NCBI GenBank assembly: GCA_032229975.1 | Contig: JAVXVG010000038.1 | Location: forward strand, 124,001 to 188,000 | DNA from: JAIVGV01 sp032229975 | GTDB lineage: Bacteria; Acidobacteriota; Blastocatellia; Pyrinomonadales; Pyrinomonadaceae | Direction: 5' to 3' | Length of the DNA stretch: 64,000 nucleotides | Shown: positions 27,567 through 36,024 of the stretch, piece after piece | Numbering within the stretch: the stretch's first letter is position 1 | Layout of the letters: the number at the start of each line of letters is the position of its first letter | Notes under the pieces: model-generated | Seen by the model: only the letters and a program-made list of their open reading frames with translations | The model's database searches: none | Told to the model about the DNA's origin: nothing | Translations under genes and position numbers: made by a program

Positions 27567-28247
27567 TCACCTTTGTCCTAAGAGCACACCTCCTACTCCT
27601 ATCACCTTTTCTTTTGAATCTAACATATGAGAAATAAAAGGTTCCCCCGTAATTCCGATAGCACAACAACTCAAGCCAAGCGACTCGGCTACCAAAGATA
27701 TGCTCGTTATTAAAGCACCGGCATCACGCCAAACTAAACTTTCTCCATTAATATATTTAGATAGAGTCCTCTCAAACTGTGCTCCGAACCAAATTATTGT
27801 TGCTTGTTCGAGGGCAACAACCAGATTGGTTGTAATTAAAAATTGATCTAATGAGCGTCTATTTGCGATCTTCAACTTGGCGAGTGCATGTGATACAGGA
27901 TCATAAAGAAAGACATCCTTCGAATTATGCGGTTCGGGGAAAACTAAAAGGTCAATTGGGTGCTTTCCACCCGCTGACGGTGTTGGACGATGCTGCCAGC
28001 GAGAGCCTTTAGGGGAATTAACAGTAATTGCTCTTGCTGCATGCCAAAGCAGGGAATTTAGATGCTGCTGATGAACTGTCTTAAAAATTCTTCTTGATTG
28101 TCTTGAGGCAAGAACGTCTGAGAGTGAAACCTTGGGTAGCGGCTCGGGGCGAGGAAGGTACGATTTTTCTTCTACTTGGTATGGAAATTCCGAGTAAGGA
28201 AGCTCAACTTCTCGTGGAGTGGGGCTTGCGAGATCAACCCTCTTCAT
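27567..28247 (-). CDS. SagB-like nitroreductase-family flavoprotein
   Basis: A 226-residue member of the nitroreductase/SagB dehydrogenase fold, binding FMN. Seen are SLSDVLASRQSRRIF (FMN-phosphate Ser-Arg-Arg), HRPTPSAGGKHPIDLLVF and a C-terminal LVAESLGLSCCAIGITGE. SagB enzymes oxidise azolines in peptides; relatives reduce other substrates. It is the last gene of a six-gene minus-strand operon, starting 14 bp inside the QueC-like gene. An oxidoreductase acting on a deazaguanine-type product or conjugate is an attractive guess. Nothing in the sequence proves it. Confidence 0.8.
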   Translation of the reverse strand: MKRVDLASPTPREVELPYSEFPYQVEEKSYLPRPEPLPKVSLSDVLASRQSRRIFKTVHQQHLNSLLWHAARAITVNSPKGSRWQHRPTPSAGGKHPIDLLVFPEPHNSKDVFLYDPVSHALAKLKIANRRSLDQFLITTNLVVALEQATIIWFGAQFERTLSKYINGESLVWRDAGALITSISLVAESLGLSCCAIGITGEPFISHMLDSKEKVIGVGGVLLGQR

Positions 28248-28830
28248 AACCCAACTCTTTCATTACGGCTTGGTACTTGTAACAGCCTCGACAATTGCCA
28301 CAAGCGAAGTCGGAAACATGGCAAGAGTGTGCCCAAGCTAGTAGCGAGCGAGGGATTCCGGAAATCCTAACTAGTTCTGCCGTAGTTAAGTGGATTGCGG
28401 GAGCTGTTATACCTAACCCTCCCTCTTGAATAGAGAAAACAGCATCCATTCTTTCAAAAAAAGCTGCGCTTCCGTCTACGTGGACTGCATCCGTTTTTAC
28501 TGAACCAAACAGGAGCGTACTAACTTCAAGAGAGACTGCGTGCATTCCAGCAAGTGTTAATAACAATTGGTTCCGAAAGGGCCACCACTCAGGGACGGGT
28601 GCTAATGGTATTGGTAACTTGCCTGATAAATTGCCAGAGCCAAGCTTACTGCAATCAACTGTGATTACTTCATGCTGAATTTTTAGGGACTGACAAACAG
28701 TTTCAGCCGCGTGAATCTCGCCCTCAGCACTTAGCTGGCCGTAATTAATAGTGAATGCCACATCGGGTTTTTTCCAGAAGGCGATGGCAATAGAATCCAT
28801 CCCTCCGGAAAGGAGTAGTCCGGTCTTCAT
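28234..28830 (-). CDS. QueC-like PP-loop enzyme
   Basis: A 198-residue QueC relative. QueC makes preQ0 (7-cyano-7-deazaguanine) from carboxy-deazaguanine and ammonia using ATP. The ATP PP-loop is LLLSGGMDSIAIAF near residue 5, and the C-terminal zinc site has four cysteines in SCHVSDFACGNCRGCYKY. ATG 28830 overlaps the upstream stop as ATGA; ATG 28848 is possible. No other queuosine-pathway gene (queD, queE, folE) is nearby, so a housekeeping role is unlikely. QueC homologues in type IV CBASS and Qat defence systems attach deazaguanine to proteins. A similar role is inferred. Confidence 0.82.
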   Translation of the reverse strand: MKTGLLLSGGMDSIAIAFWKKPDVAFTINYGQLSAEGEIHAAETVCQSLKIQHEVITVDCSKLGSGNLSGKLPIPLAPVPEWWPFRNQLLLTLAGMHAVSLEVSTLLFGSVKTDAVHVDGSAAFFERMDAVFSIQEGGLGITAPAIHLTTAELVRISGIPRSLLAWAHSCHVSDFACGNCRGCYKYQAVMKELGYEEG

Positions 28831-30053
28831 AACTCCATTGCCGCCCATGTTACTCGATAAATCGCTGAGGCAAAGTCATCAACAATTTCGCACTTGGTTC
28901 CCTGAAGCATCTTCAAGTTATTCTCACCTTCGTTTTGAACAAAAGCGACGACAGGTTTATTCATTGCTCGTGCATACCCAACTTCAAACAATGTTCCCGA
29001 ATCTAATCCATCAAGAACCGCGAAAACAATATCACTCTTGTTTAATGCTTCAATATCTGCGGGGACAACCTCAGAAGCAGTCCCGTAACCAACATCGTGA
29101 AAGGGCGAGAAGACTTTAAATCCTTGCTCTGATAAATGCCTCCTGCTTTGATCAATCATCCATCTTTCGGCCATCGTGAAAAAGGGGCCAGCCAGATATA
29201 CCTGATTATGTGCGACTGGAAACTTACCAGGTCCAGCGATCAACGGAGACGGAGAAAATGTCTTTGAGATATCAGTTGGAATCGGAAGAGATTTTGTTTG
29301 GCAATAGTAAGCTGTAGATAATGAGGCTATTTGTGCTGCCTCGAATACATCTGACTTTGCGTCCGCCCAATGATATGCGAAGACCGCTGCGAAGACATCG
29401 CCTGAGCCTATAGGCCAAACTCTTTCGGTGCGGAAGGCAGGGAGGTTTTTAGTTTCAGTCGCAGTTACGACGGTTAAACCGAAGCTGCCACGCTTTATGA
29501 CGACTACCTCTGCACCCTCTTCATCAAGAACAGCTTTGCCTAACTGTTCAATCTCCGCGCCTGTATATGTATTCTTGGCAAGGCTAACGCATTCACGTAG
29601 GTTGGCAACAATTGCCAGCCTTTCCGCTGTTGATCCATTCTCATGGAAGGGACGCGGGTTGTACGCGCTCTGTGGGTCATAAACCACACTGTCGCCATGA
29701 ACCACCGCGTCACCTTCGATGAAGCCAAAGCGGAGGATATTAGTGTCTTTCACTGTTAACGGTTCAGCTTGTGGAATTAAGTGGAGAGAAGGTCTGATAC
29801 GGGGCTCAGATAACCCATGATAGTAATAAAACAGCGCCGTGTCAGCGATGCTGGTACCATCAGCATCAAAGCCGAACGTTGCTGCAAGGGTTTCTAGAGC
29901 AGCACGGTCTTTATCCGCAATGTAAGTTGTGAGAGAGATTTTATCCGAAAGTTCACTTAAAGCTGCTGCCGCTCGCCCCCCTGACCCGAACAACTGCTCC
30001 CAAGCTGGCTCAGTGCAAATCTCGACGTAAACCCCGCCAGCAATACTAATCAT
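28827..30053 (-). CDS. PfkB-like sugar/nucleoside kinase fused to a nucleoside 2-deoxyribosyltransferase domain
   Basis: A 408-residue two-domain protein. The PfkB/ribokinase part (residues 1-270) has GSGGRAAAALSELSDKISL and the catalytic anion-hole motif PIGSGDVFAAVFAYH. The C-terminal part (about residues 280-408) is a nucleoside 2-deoxyribosyltransferase fold, with VYLAGPFFTMAERWMIDQSR and LDSGTLFEVGYARAMNKPVV, the latter supplying the catalytic Glu. The first domain could phosphorylate a nucleoside released or made by the second. The start overlaps the upstream stop as ATGA and the end overlaps queC, so the chain is translationally coupled. In the operon it suggests handling of an unusual base or nucleoside. 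Confidence 0.83.
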   Translation of the reverse strand: MISIAGGVYVEICTEPAWEQLFGSGGRAAAALSELSDKISLTTYIADKDRAALETLAATFGFDADGTSIADTALFYYYHGLSEPRIRPSLHLIPQAEPLTVKDTNILRFGFIEGDAVVHGDSVVYDPQSAYNPRPFHENGSTAERLAIVANLRECVSLAKNTYTGAEIEQLGKAVLDEEGAEVVVIKRGSFGLTVVTATETKNLPAFRTERVWPIGSGDVFAAVFAYHWADAKSDVFEAAQIASLSTAYYCQTKSLPIPTDISKTFSPSPLIAGPGKFPVAHNQVYLAGPFFTMAERWMIDQSRRHLSEQGFKVFSPFHDVGYGTASEVVPADIEALNKSDIVFAVLDGLDSGTLFEVGYARAMNKPVVAFVQNEGENNLKMLQGTKCEIVDDFASAIYRVTWAAMEL

Positions 30054-30418
30054 TTGGAGCTTTCCATCCTGATCTCTAAAGTGCAGTTGCCACCTTCGAG
30101 AACTTTAATATGGGCAATATACTTGTGGCCTTCTTCAACAATGCACCTGATGATTTGATCAATCACCTTATGGGTTACTGTCCCTGCTCTTTTGCCGGCC
30201 TTAGATGCATACAAGACATAAGAAGTGCCTTGTTGATGCGGCTCCAAGTCAAGAGTGTCTCCAGGCTTCAACGTGGAAAGAACATTGTTTTTGGGAGAGG
30301 CCAGTCCTGCCCCTTTATATACGGTTTGACACCTGGCGGCACCGTTTGTGCCGCCACCATTCCCCCCGGTTCCACTGCCGCCGCCGCTAGTTCCGCCGCC
30401 GCCGCCGCTTCCTGACAT
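30050..30418 (-). CDS. Small protein with Gly/Ser-rich N-terminal tail and a HIRAN-like domain
   Basis: A 122-residue protein. The first 27 residues are almost only Gly, Ser, Thr and Asn (begins MSGSGGGGGTSGGG), clearly a flexible tail. The remaining 95 residues look like a compact beta domain (LKPGDTLDLEPHQQGTSYVL, KRAGTVTHKVIDQIIRCIVE, KYIAHIKVLEGGNCTLEIRM) with a HIRAN-like pattern, a DNA-end-binding fold; this is tentative. In Qat systems a protein with a Gly-rich N-terminus is the target of the QueC-like enzyme, so this could be the conjugation substrate here. It overlaps the kinase-fusion gene by 4 bp. Confidence 0.6.
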   Translation of the reverse strand: MSGSGGGGGTSGGGSGTGGNGGGTNGAARCQTVYKGAGLASPKNNVLSTLKPGDTLDLEPHQQGTSYVLYASKAGKRAGTVTHKVIDQIIRCIVEEGHKYIAHIKVLEGGNCTLEIRMESSK

Positions 30419-30469
30419 AACTATTCTCCTTGTGAACGTGAGGTTAAAAGGAAAGAATCGTAGCTATTA

Positions 30470-31234
30470 CTAGCTTGGGATTCTCTTCATAAGTTTAAAG
30501 ACAAGGTTCCCAGCGTCTTTCATGCGCCGCCAGATTAGGGCGTCAAGAATAGAGGCTTTTACACCAATATTACGAGCGAATGCAAGAAATTTATGCTCCA
30601 TGTCAAAATAGTGTTTAGCGGGTGACTCATCTAGCTGGTACAGCCCCATAAGAAGTCCAGCACGATGTATATGAATATCGATGATGGCTACCCTATCGCT
30701 CTCTAACCAATTTCTTGTAATCCAAGATGCTGTCTTTGGGCCTACCCCGCTTAGTTCAAGCAGACATTGGCGAAAGGCTAGAGCATCGTGGGTAGGTGGG
30801 GGAGTGTGGTGGAGCTTGTTAAGAGCTGCACTCAAATACTTCGAACGTTGACGTGCAAATCTATAACGAACTTCACGTCCCTCGATCATAAGAGGTGCTG
30901 AAAGGGTTTGGTATAAAGTGTTTTCTGATGGCGGTTCCCCAGCCAACAGGCCGCAGTCGCGCACGCGATAGAAGGCCGCTAAACCGATTTCAGCGGGTAT
31001 TCCGTGTCCACCTAGTAGACACGCTCCTACTTCTTCTTCCAAGGTCTTCCCAAGCCGGAAAGCCGAGTACCTTCCATCAACCCCATCTAACCAAGCTACA
31101 GTTGCCCAGAAAGCGGGTGTGAAGGTTGCGTAATGATGCCCCCACTTCACCCCCGGTAATACTTGCTGGTTGGGGTCTGGCAAAAGGAATCTTTCGACTT
31201 TACCATCGACAATCATCGCTATCTTTTGGGACAT
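30470..31234 (-). CDS. OGG-like HhH-GPD base-excision glycosylase
   Basis: A 254-residue protein. The helix-hairpin-helix and catalytic region is clear: LLELSGVGPKTASWITRN has the Lys that forms the Schiff base in OGG1-type enzymes, and VAIIDIHIHRAG has the catalytic Asp. The N-terminal half is shorter than in OGG1 and not well recognised. Such OGG-like genes accompany QueC-like genes in type IV CBASS. The substrate could be a deazaguanine or oxidised base in DNA or nucleotides. AAGGAAAGG precedes the start. It is the second gene in the operon, 21 bp after the methylase. Confidence 0.8.
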   Translation of the reverse strand: MSQKIAMIVDGKVERFLLPDPNQQVLPGVKWGHHYATFTPAFWATVAWLDGVDGRYSAFRLGKTLEEEVGACLLGGHGIPAEIGLAAFYRVRDCGLLAGEPPSENTLYQTLSAPLMIEGREVRYRFARQRSKYLSAALNKLHHTPPPTHDALAFRQCLLELSGVGPKTASWITRNWLESDRVAIIDIHIHRAGLLMGLYQLDESPAKHYFDMEHKFLAFARNIGVKASILDALIWRRMKDAGNLVFKLMKRIPS

Positions 31235-31255
31235 AGCAAGCCTTTCCTTAAACGC

Positions 31256-32011
31256 CTAGCGGTCAAAGGGTGGAATGTTTACAGGGGGCCTAGCGGTGTG
31301 TTCTCTGGAATTACTAAGCTCGTGAATAGCGGAGACTACAGCTTGTCGCTCAAGCTCCGACATCTTCAGCAGCTTAGCTTTCCATCTATCACGCTTACGT
31401 TTGATACGTTCCCGCTCTCGGAATCCTTGGCCGAGATAGCTGTAATCGTGCAGTTCCCGAGGCGCAGGGAAGTTCATCCAAATGGTTTCAATGGTCGATC
31501 TGCCGGCGCGATTTCTAGTCTGGAAATCCACCTGACGCCAGCACCCGATTATTGAATCGTAAAGCCGCGACCGATAGCCGGAGAGCATCACCATGCAAGG
31601 CAGCCCTTTTAGTGTCTCAAGCAGCCTTACATGCTCTTCAGGCCTGGATAGCTCACATCGATAGATTGGCCGCTTTGATGATCGCGTCTCTATGAGGTAT
31701 GGAGGGTCGCAGTAGAGGAGCGTGTGTATGTAGTCATCGTTACCCCAAGTCCATTGATTAAGAATCTCCAACGCATCTCCGTGGATAATTTCAAGTCCTG
31801 GCACGTTAGAGCTACGCCAGCCTTGGATTACATCCTCATCAAGGTCGATGCCGACATTGCGTTGTGCGAGTTGCTTGTGTCGAAGGACAGAGCCCGCCCC
31901 GAGAAAAGCTTCGATGTAAGTGTTGTGAGGAGGCATAGAGTTAATAATGGTTTGATAAACTCCGCCGCCACCCTTTCCGCCCGGATAAGGCCAACTAACT
32001 GCTTTCGTCAT
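31256..32011 (-). CDS. D12-class DNA N6-adenine methyltransferase
   Basis: A 251-residue Dam-like enzyme that methylates adenine N6 using S-adenosylmethionine. Motifs are WPYPGGKGGGGVYQ (PFxGxK-type), YIEAFLGAGSVLRHK (SAM binding) and LLYCDPPYLIETRS (DPPY catalytic). It is the first gene of the six-gene minus-strand operon. Its product may mark self DNA for the nuclease or glycosylase functions of the same element, although it could equally be a bystander. Phage D12-class enzymes look alike. Confidence 0.88.
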   Translation of the reverse strand: MTKAVSWPYPGGKGGGGVYQTIINSMPPHNTYIEAFLGAGSVLRHKQLAQRNVGIDLDEDVIQGWRSSNVPGLEIIHGDALEILNQWTWGNDDYIHTLLYCDPPYLIETRSSKRPIYRCELSRPEEHVRLLETLKGLPCMVMLSGYRSRLYDSIIGCWRQVDFQTRNRAGRSTIETIWMNFPAPRELHDYSYLGQGFRERERIKRKRDRWKAKLLKMSELERQAVVSAIHELSNSREHTARPPVNIPPFDR

Positions 32012-32267
32012 ACCTGATACTGGTGCTCGCCCTTCCCAGATGAAGTGTTACTCATAGGCACAACTAAGCATCGCCAAAAATGGCGATGCTGTCAAGCAAA
32101 ATGAGAGCACTAGCGGATAAAGTAGTGATGTAAGTAATCAACAAGAGAAGCGGCGGCTAGAGACTGTTTTTCGAGCTGGCAGAATTGTCCGCCTTGGCTG
32201 GTATGTTCTTAGTGAAGCTATCGCAGATGGTGAGGTCTATAGAACGCCGGGCAAATCTAGAGCTGTG

Positions 32268-32296
32268 TTATAGAAGACAGGGATATTCGATATAAT
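32268..32296 (+). promoter_or_regulatory. Promoter of the SEFIR gene, possible near-leaderless transcript
   Basis: A perfect TATAAT (32291-32296) ends only eight bases before the ATG at 32305, with GAGG between. The -35 match (TTATAG) is poor. Transcription would begin within a few bases of the start codon. Confidence 0.45.
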
Positions 32297-32304
32297 GAGG
32301 TTCT

Positions 32305-33603
32305 ATGAATAGTCCAAAAGTTTTTGTAAGTTATACGCACGAGTCAGAAGCGCACAAGGATCGTGTGTATGAGCTTTCAGACAGATTGAGGTCTGAAGGA
32401 GTTGATTGTCATATAGACCAATATGAGGACTCCCCACCTGAAGGTTGGGCGAGATGGATGCACAATCAGATTCAAGATTCTGATTATGTGTTAGTGGTAT
32501 GTACAGAAACCTGTAAGCGGCGCTTTGAAGGTAGAGAAGCTGTAGGAAAGGGCGTGGGAGCTAAATGGGAAGGCGCTATAATCACTCAGCATCTTTATGA
32601 GTCTGAAGGTCGAAATTCAAAGTTCATCCCGGTAGTGGTTTCCTTTGAAGACGTAAATCACATTCCGCTAGAGCTTCGTCAAGGTACTTGGTACGTGCTA
32701 GACACTGAAGAAGGGTATAACGATCTCTATTATAGGCTCACTGACCAGAGGCGAAGAGTGAAGCGTGAGCTTGGACAACTCCGCGCATTACCGACGCTAG
32801 AGAGAAAGCAAGACTTCCATCCTATAGCTACTCAAAGGCTCCCTGACAATCCTGCTCAGAAAGTGGAAGCAAAGACGACTTCCATGCTCCTTATCATATC
32901 TCCTGAAGGACATCCGCAATTTTTCGATGCTTCACGTATAGAGAGGGCTGAAACCATTTCTATGACTCTCGTGCCTGAGAATGCAAGGGAGGGAGCAGCT
33001 ATTGAAGCTTTGAGAAAACCTACGAGAGAACCCGTAGGTGTGGCTTACGGAATCAATGCAGTCTTCGCGCAGATAAAGTCCATTAAACAAGTTGTTGAAG
33101 GCGGGCGCGAAGTTTGGCACTTAGAGCTACAGCCCGATGACAGCTATAGCCGAGGGAGCGTAATGAGTGAATACAACTTCAGCGGTTACTCTCCTGATGA
33201 TGTAGCAGAGATGCGCGCGAAAAGAATACTCTTAAATGAAAAACTGCATGGCGCTCATCCGAGACGGATGAATGATTTAGGTATGGGAATGCTCGAACAC
33301 GCGGTTGAGGGTTACGGCTCCCGTTACCAAGTGCTGCAATCTCCGTTTCTGGGTCTTTATAAGGCTGTGAAGGGCAAAACCGATGAGTTCCTAGAAGCAG
33401 GGAAGCTATATGCGGTATTACTACTCTTGCTTACCAATACAGTAGAACAGATTCACAAGTTGGATTTGAAGATGAAGAATGATAGAGAGTTGGAGGTCAA
33501 CTTCGCTGGTCAAAGAGCACGGCAGTATACCAACCGAGACCCTCACACTATAAAAGTCAAAGGTATATGTGTCCTAGTCGAAGAAGAGGATGATGACGAC
33601 TAG
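32305..33603 (+). CDS. SEFIR (TIR-related) domain protein
   Basis: A 432-residue protein. The N-terminal 150 residues are a SEFIR domain: KVFVSYTHESEAHKDRVYEL, LRSEGVDCHIDQYEDSPPEG and WARWMHNQIQDSDYVLVVCT. SEFIR and TIR domains in bacteria often act as NAD-consuming or signalling effectors in anti-phage defence. The C-terminal 230 residues are unknown, with a hydrophobic helix (LYAVLLLLLTNTVEQIHKL) and an acidic tail. A paralogous C-terminal fragment (VNFAGQRARQYTN) lies at 37923-38093. It is transcribed divergently from the methylase/QueC operon and is a plausible effector. Confidence 0.8.
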   Translation: MNSPKVFVSYTHESEAHKDRVYELSDRLRSEGVDCHIDQYEDSPPEGWARWMHNQIQDSDYVLVVCTETCKRRFEGREAVGKGVGAKWEGAIITQHLYESEGRNSKFIPVVVSFEDVNHIPLELRQGTWYVLDTEEGYNDLYYRLTDQRRRVKRELGQLRALPTLERKQDFHPIATQRLPDNPAQKVEAKTTSMLLIISPEGHPQFFDASRIERAETISMTLVPENAREGAAIEALRKPTREPVGVAYGINAVFAQIKSIKQVVEGGREVWHLELQPDDSYSRGSVMSEYNFSGYSPDDVAEMRAKRILLNEKLHGAHPRRMNDLGMGMLEHAVEGYGSRYQVLQSPFLGLYKAVKGKTDEFLEAGKLYAVLLLLLTNTVEQIHKLDLKMKNDRELEVNFAGQRARQYTNRDPHTIKVKGICVLVEEEDDDD

Positions 33604-34007
33604 AGTAATTTCAGAACGACATGCTTCGCAGAATCCTTCCTACAATGAGGGAACGCCGGTTAGCACTATCATGGCATTACTTGAACAGCGTAATCTCAAA
33701 AGCATACTTGGCTGATGTCATATGCGTAAAGCAAGCGTTCAGTACAGAGCCTGTCTCAGCACATAGCCACTCATGGTTCCGCTCAAGGCCGGAATATTCA
33801 TATTGACAAAAAATCGACCAGAGTATAGTGTTCCGCTGACTTAATCACCCTAAGTGAACGCTCCGGGGCACACCCCGGCACCTCACTCTCCAGCGCACAG
33901 CCGTTATTTTGTCTTCAGAGGGCTATTCCTGAAGCGGTAAAACATCCGGCGGGACGCTATCTTCGCAAACGTCTGATTCACCTCAATCCTATCTCAAGGA
34001 GACTACC
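33604..34007. other. Intergenic region before the lipoxygenase gene
   Basis: About 400 bp without a supported gene. Composition shifts here from AT-rich transposon DNA to the GC-richer lipoxygenase gene, suggesting a junction between cargo modules. A good AAGGAG site precedes the lipoxygenase start. Confidence 0.4.
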
Positions 34008-35747
34008 ATGCCAGATAAAATCGAGAGCGCCATCCTACAGAAATCCCGCAGCAAACTGGAGGAATACAAAAGCCAGACGTACCCGCCTTCGCTGCCGCAG
34101 TATGATAAGTGGTGTGAAGAAGCCGAGCGCTTGGGCCAGCTAGTCTTCTCACAGGGCATCTTCGATTACGCCCAGACGGTGCTCCCAATGCCGATGGCAA
34201 TTAAGGACGCGGCGTTGGCGGAGGCTGTCCAAATCATCGATTGGGTGGAAGGGTGGCTCCGCAATCAAGCGAAGATTTTCGCGGACCTCGAAGTCTGGAA
34301 ATTGGAATCTGGAAACCCACCCGTGTTCACCACGCTGGGCGAATACGCGCAAGACTTCTTCTCCTTCTTTCCGATCCCCGACATCGTCGAGACATGGCAG
34401 GACGACAGGGTGTTCGGCTCACAGCGTCTGGCCGGACTGAACCCTCTGGCCCTCAACCACGTCACAGAGGACGGCAACTGGAACAGCCTGAGTCAGAAGC
34501 TCTCGCCGACGATCAAGAACGCGGAGTTTAACGGTCAGAAACTTGACGGCCTCTTGAGTGCAGGCCGGTTGTACGTCACGGATTACGTGGCGCTGCAAGG
34601 GGTGATACCGCCCGAGTATAAGGGAAAGCCGCAATACCAGATGGCCCCCATCGCGCTCTACGTGAGGCCGGAGGATTTTCCGGGCCTCTTGCCGATAGCT
34701 ATCCAACTCACGCAAGACCCGGCAGACAGCTTCGTTTTCCTCGCGCCTCAAAAGCTCGACCCGGACTATAGCTGGTTGATGGCTAAGACTTTTCTCCAAT
34801 GCGCCGACGCAAACCAGAATCAAGCGATCAACCATCTCGCCCTGACCCACCTGGTCGAAGAGGCTTTCGCGCTGGCGACCCATCGCCAACTGGCATGGCA
34901 GCACCCGCTCTTCCTTCTGCTCGACAAACACTTCACCGCCCTGATGGTGATTAATCAGCTCGGGTCCCAGACCTTATTCAATTCGGGCGGACTCATAGAC
35001 GCGGTGCTGCAAGTGCGTATGTCGGGCGGTTTGCAACTCATCCAGAACGCCTACAAGGCTTGGACGTTCGACGACATGGGGCTGCCCGCACAACTGCGAG
35101 GGCGCGGCGTTGAAGACTCCGAGCAGTTGCCTTATTACCCCTACCGCGATGACGGTCTCATCATCTGGAATCGTCTCGGCGAGTACATCAAAGAATACTT
35201 GGGACTGTACTACCAGAATGACGGAGATGTGGTCGGCGACTACGAGCTACAAGGCTGGGCGCAGCAACTATCGGGCGCGCTTGGCGAGGGCAAGGTGGCG
35301 GGCTTTCCTGCGAACATCAAAACACTTGATCACCTGTGCGACATTGTGCAGCGCATCATCTGGACTGCCGGGCCACAACACGCAGCCGTCAATTTCCCGC
35401 AGACCGATTACACCAACTTCGTCCCGAACCAGCCGGGTTCTATGGGCTTCCCGGCGGAAGGCAACGTCACCGAGAGCATGCTGGTCGGACTGCTCCCTGA
35501 TACAGCGGCGACCGCCAAGCAGGTGCAGACCAGCTATGCCCTGGCCGCTTATCATTACGACCAGCTTCTCGACTACCACTTCACCGCCGACGACGCGGAG
35601 AAGGTCGTGCGCAAGTACCATCAACTCCTGATTGATGCAGACCAGCAAATCATCCTCGCCCGCAACCAGGAGCGCGCCAAAACACGCGGACTGCTCGTGT
35701 ACCCATATTTCCTGCCCGAAAATATTCCTAACAGTACGAGCGTCTGA
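34008..35747 (+). CDS. Bacterial lipoxygenase
   Basis: A 579-residue iron lipoxygenase that would add oxygen to polyunsaturated fatty acids. The metal site is complete: two His five residues apart in NHLALTHLVEEAFALATHRQ, followed by LAWQHPLFLLLDKHFTALMV, then GPQHAAVNFPQTDY carrying the third His and the Asn. The C-terminus NIPNSTSV supplies the terminal carboxylate (Val instead of the common Ile). It lacks an obvious signal peptide and the N-terminal PLAT domain of plant enzymes. A terminator follows. As a transposon passenger it is unusual and GC-richer than its surroundings. Confidence 0.9.
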   Translation: MPDKIESAILQKSRSKLEEYKSQTYPPSLPQYDKWCEEAERLGQLVFSQGIFDYAQTVLPMPMAIKDAALAEAVQIIDWVEGWLRNQAKIFADLEVWKLESGNPPVFTTLGEYAQDFFSFFPIPDIVETWQDDRVFGSQRLAGLNPLALNHVTEDGNWNSLSQKLSPTIKNAEFNGQKLDGLLSAGRLYVTDYVALQGVIPPEYKGKPQYQMAPIALYVRPEDFPGLLPIAIQLTQDPADSFVFLAPQKLDPDYSWLMAKTFLQCADANQNQAINHLALTHLVEEAFALATHRQLAWQHPLFLLLDKHFTALMVINQLGSQTLFNSGGLIDAVLQVRMSGGLQLIQNAYKAWTFDDMGLPAQLRGRGVEDSEQLPYYPYRDDGLIIWNRLGEYIKEYLGLYYQNDGDVVGDYELQGWAQQLSGALGEGKVAGFPANIKTLDHLCDIVQRIIWTAGPQHAAVNFPQTDYTNFVPNQPGSMGFPAEGNVTESMLVGLLPDTAATAKQVQTSYALAAYHYDQLLDYHFTADDAEKVVRKYHQLLIDADQQIILARNQERAKTRGLLVYPYFLPENIPNSTSV

Positions 35748-35778
35748 GTACGAGAAAGTGATAAGCAGTCAGTGCTGA

Positions 35779-35816
35779 CTGATTCAGCCCCACCGCAAGC
35801 GGTGGGGCTGAATCAG
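35779..35816 (+). terminator. Terminator after the lipoxygenase gene
   Basis: An 18-bp perfect stem with a very short loop (AA between the arms), followed by GGCTTCTTCG. Confidence 0.75.
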
Positions 35817-36024
35817 GCTTCTTCGTAAATCACAAGGCTTAACAGGCTAGAGGTTTATATCAGGCATCACAGGTTGGCTTGGGGAGACTAGCTCAAAATT
35901 CATCGGTGGCACCGACTACTTCTATTTCGCCTCCACCTGCCGTTACACCCCGCTGAGGCCGTAGGCACAGCGTGTGCAGTAAACACTAAGTCAGTGTCCA
36001 CTGCACACCACTTCCGCGGACGAA

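Noticed and set aside
28234..28830. Housekeeping queuosine biosynthesis gene queC
   Set aside because: No queD, queE, queF or folE homologue is nearby, and the gene is embedded in a transposon cargo operon.
27567..32011. Standard type IV CBASS operon
   Set aside because: No CD-NTase-like gene or TGT-like gene is present among or beside the six genes.
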